NCBI GenBank assembly: GCA_027295645.1
Contig: JAPUKM010000006.1
Span: 1-7,707 of the forward strand
Direction of reading: 5' to 3'
Origin: Chloroflexota bacterium
Lineage (GTDB): Bacteria; Chloroflexota; Dehalococcoidia; Lucifugimonadales; JAPUKM01
Length of the DNA stretch: 7,707 nucleotides
The notes beneath the pieces were generated by a model that was given only the letters and a program-made list of their open reading frames with translations, was not told the origin of the DNA and did no database searches. The position numbers and the translations under genes are program-made. This document shows, in pieces, positions 7,131 to 7,707 of this stretch. The number at the start of each line of letters is the position of its first letter. Position 1 is the stretch's first letter.

Positions 7131-7188
7131 CAACAATTCGAAAGGAGATCAGCCAATCACGCATGGCCTGATCGCCACATGTACGCAG

Positions 7189-7707
7189 CTAGTTCGCCTT
7201 GATCACGTAGTTGAAGTCTAGCTGCCGACCCGTAAGCGGCGCAAAATCCCAACCGCTTATCTTATCGTCACGGACAGCGAATATGACGTTGCTTCTCGCG
7301 ACACCAAAACCGAGGTATTTGTCGTAGATCAGGTCTCCGACTTGCTTCATCTGGTTGTAGCGGAAGGCGGCGTCACCGAATTCCTTTTCCGCTGCAAAAA
7401 TGAACGCGTCAGTCTCGGGGATTTCCCAGTGGCCCAACGCGCTCGCCGAGTTGAAGCAGCAGGAGCCAGAGAAGTAGTTATATACGTCGGTGTTCGTCCC
7501 CTGTGTAAAGGTCCACGTGAAACCGGCGGTGGTGCGATCGAATAACCGGGTTCGCACCGTTGGCCGGTACTCGGTCACCACTCGCTCCACCTTGACTCCA
7601 AGGTTGTCCTCCCAGAACCCAGCAATGGCCTCTTGAATGTCCCCGTTAAGATTGCCGCCTTCCGTCATCGCAACGACGAAAGATTTGATGGTGAAACCAT
7701 CCTCAAA
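7189..7707 (-). CDS. Family 5 extracellular solute-binding protein (DppA/OppA-like), C-terminal part
   Basis: The 172 visible residues are the C-terminal end of a periplasmic or lipid-anchored binding protein that delivers solute to the importer encoded downstream. The reading frame is open through the window edge at 7707, so the start and signal peptide lie outside. An internal ATG at 7668 is not the true start, because the preceding codons (FEDGFTIK...) continue the family sequence. Visible family features are the IQEAIAGFWEDNLGVKVE segment, which resembles the usual helix and strand after the hinge; an Ala/Glu-rich helix (AAEKEFGDAAFRYNQMKQVG) that lines up with the usual late helix before the C-terminal lobe; and ISGWDF near the end. 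Family 5 proteins bind peptides, nickel, opines or oligosaccharides. The ligand cannot be told. An adjacent Cys pair (SCCF) in the C-terminal lobe is unusual. Confidence 0.85.
   Translation of the reverse strand, partial: FEDGFTIKSFVVAMTEGGNLNGDIQEAIAGFWEDNLGVKVERVVTEYRPTVRTRLFDRTTAGFTWTFTQGTNTDVYNYFSGSCCFNSASALGHWEIPETDAFIFAAEKEFGDAAFRYNQMKQVGDLIYDKYLGFGVARSNVIFAVRDDKISGWDFAPLTGRQLDFNYVIKAN

Overview
The window looks like part of a bacterial chromosome or metagenomic contig with fairly high GC. Every protein gene I can support lies on the minus strand, so the biological reading direction is from 7707 down to 1. The taxon is not fixed by the sequence. A Chloroflexota-type genome (for example a marine SAR202/Dehalococcoidia lineage) is my best guess, from the secreted RCC1-repeat protein with CWG..GDGT blades, a Pro/Thr stalk and a C-terminal membrane anchor, next to a peptide-type ABC cassette and a nitronate monooxygenase-like gene. 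This is an inference from gene style only.

Layout, right to left: (i) 7707-7189, the C-terminal part of a family 5 solute-binding protein, cut by the window edge; (ii) a perfect 14-bp stem-loop at 7095-7130; (iii) 7074-6157 and 6107-5190, the two inner-membrane permeases (DppB-type and DppC-type); (iv) 5157-4195, a DppD-type ATPase; (v) 4205-3226, a DppF-type ATPase split by a one-base frameshift between the ABC signature and Walker B; (vi) 3114-2083, an FMN-dependent nitronate monooxygenase-family protein starting at TTG behind a perfect AGGAGG; (vii) a 426-base non-coding stretch; (viii) 1656-352, a secreted six-blade RCC1-repeat surface protein encoded by a 153-bp tandem repeat; (ix) a gene-free stretch at 1-351.

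Genes (i)-(v) form one complete Dpp/Opp-type importer (binding protein, two channel subunits, two ATPases). They have short gaps or overlaps (114, 49, 32 and -11 bases) and are probably one transcript. The stem-loop after the binding-protein gene is placed where it could keep that gene more highly expressed than the membrane components. The flavoenzyme gene follows 111 bases later and may be a passenger or a functional partner.

The most unusual structure is outside the operon. The 3' half of a tRNA-Gly(CCC) gene at 157-206 has no proper 5' half. A second, eroded copy of the same 3' half lies at 1891-1922 in the same orientation, so the RCC1-protein gene sits alone between two tRNA 3'-end remnants. 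That is the arrangement left by integration at a tRNA gene. No integrase is visible, so it is either an integrase-less cassette or the scar of a decayed island. I do not see a clear new defence or enzymatic system in this window.
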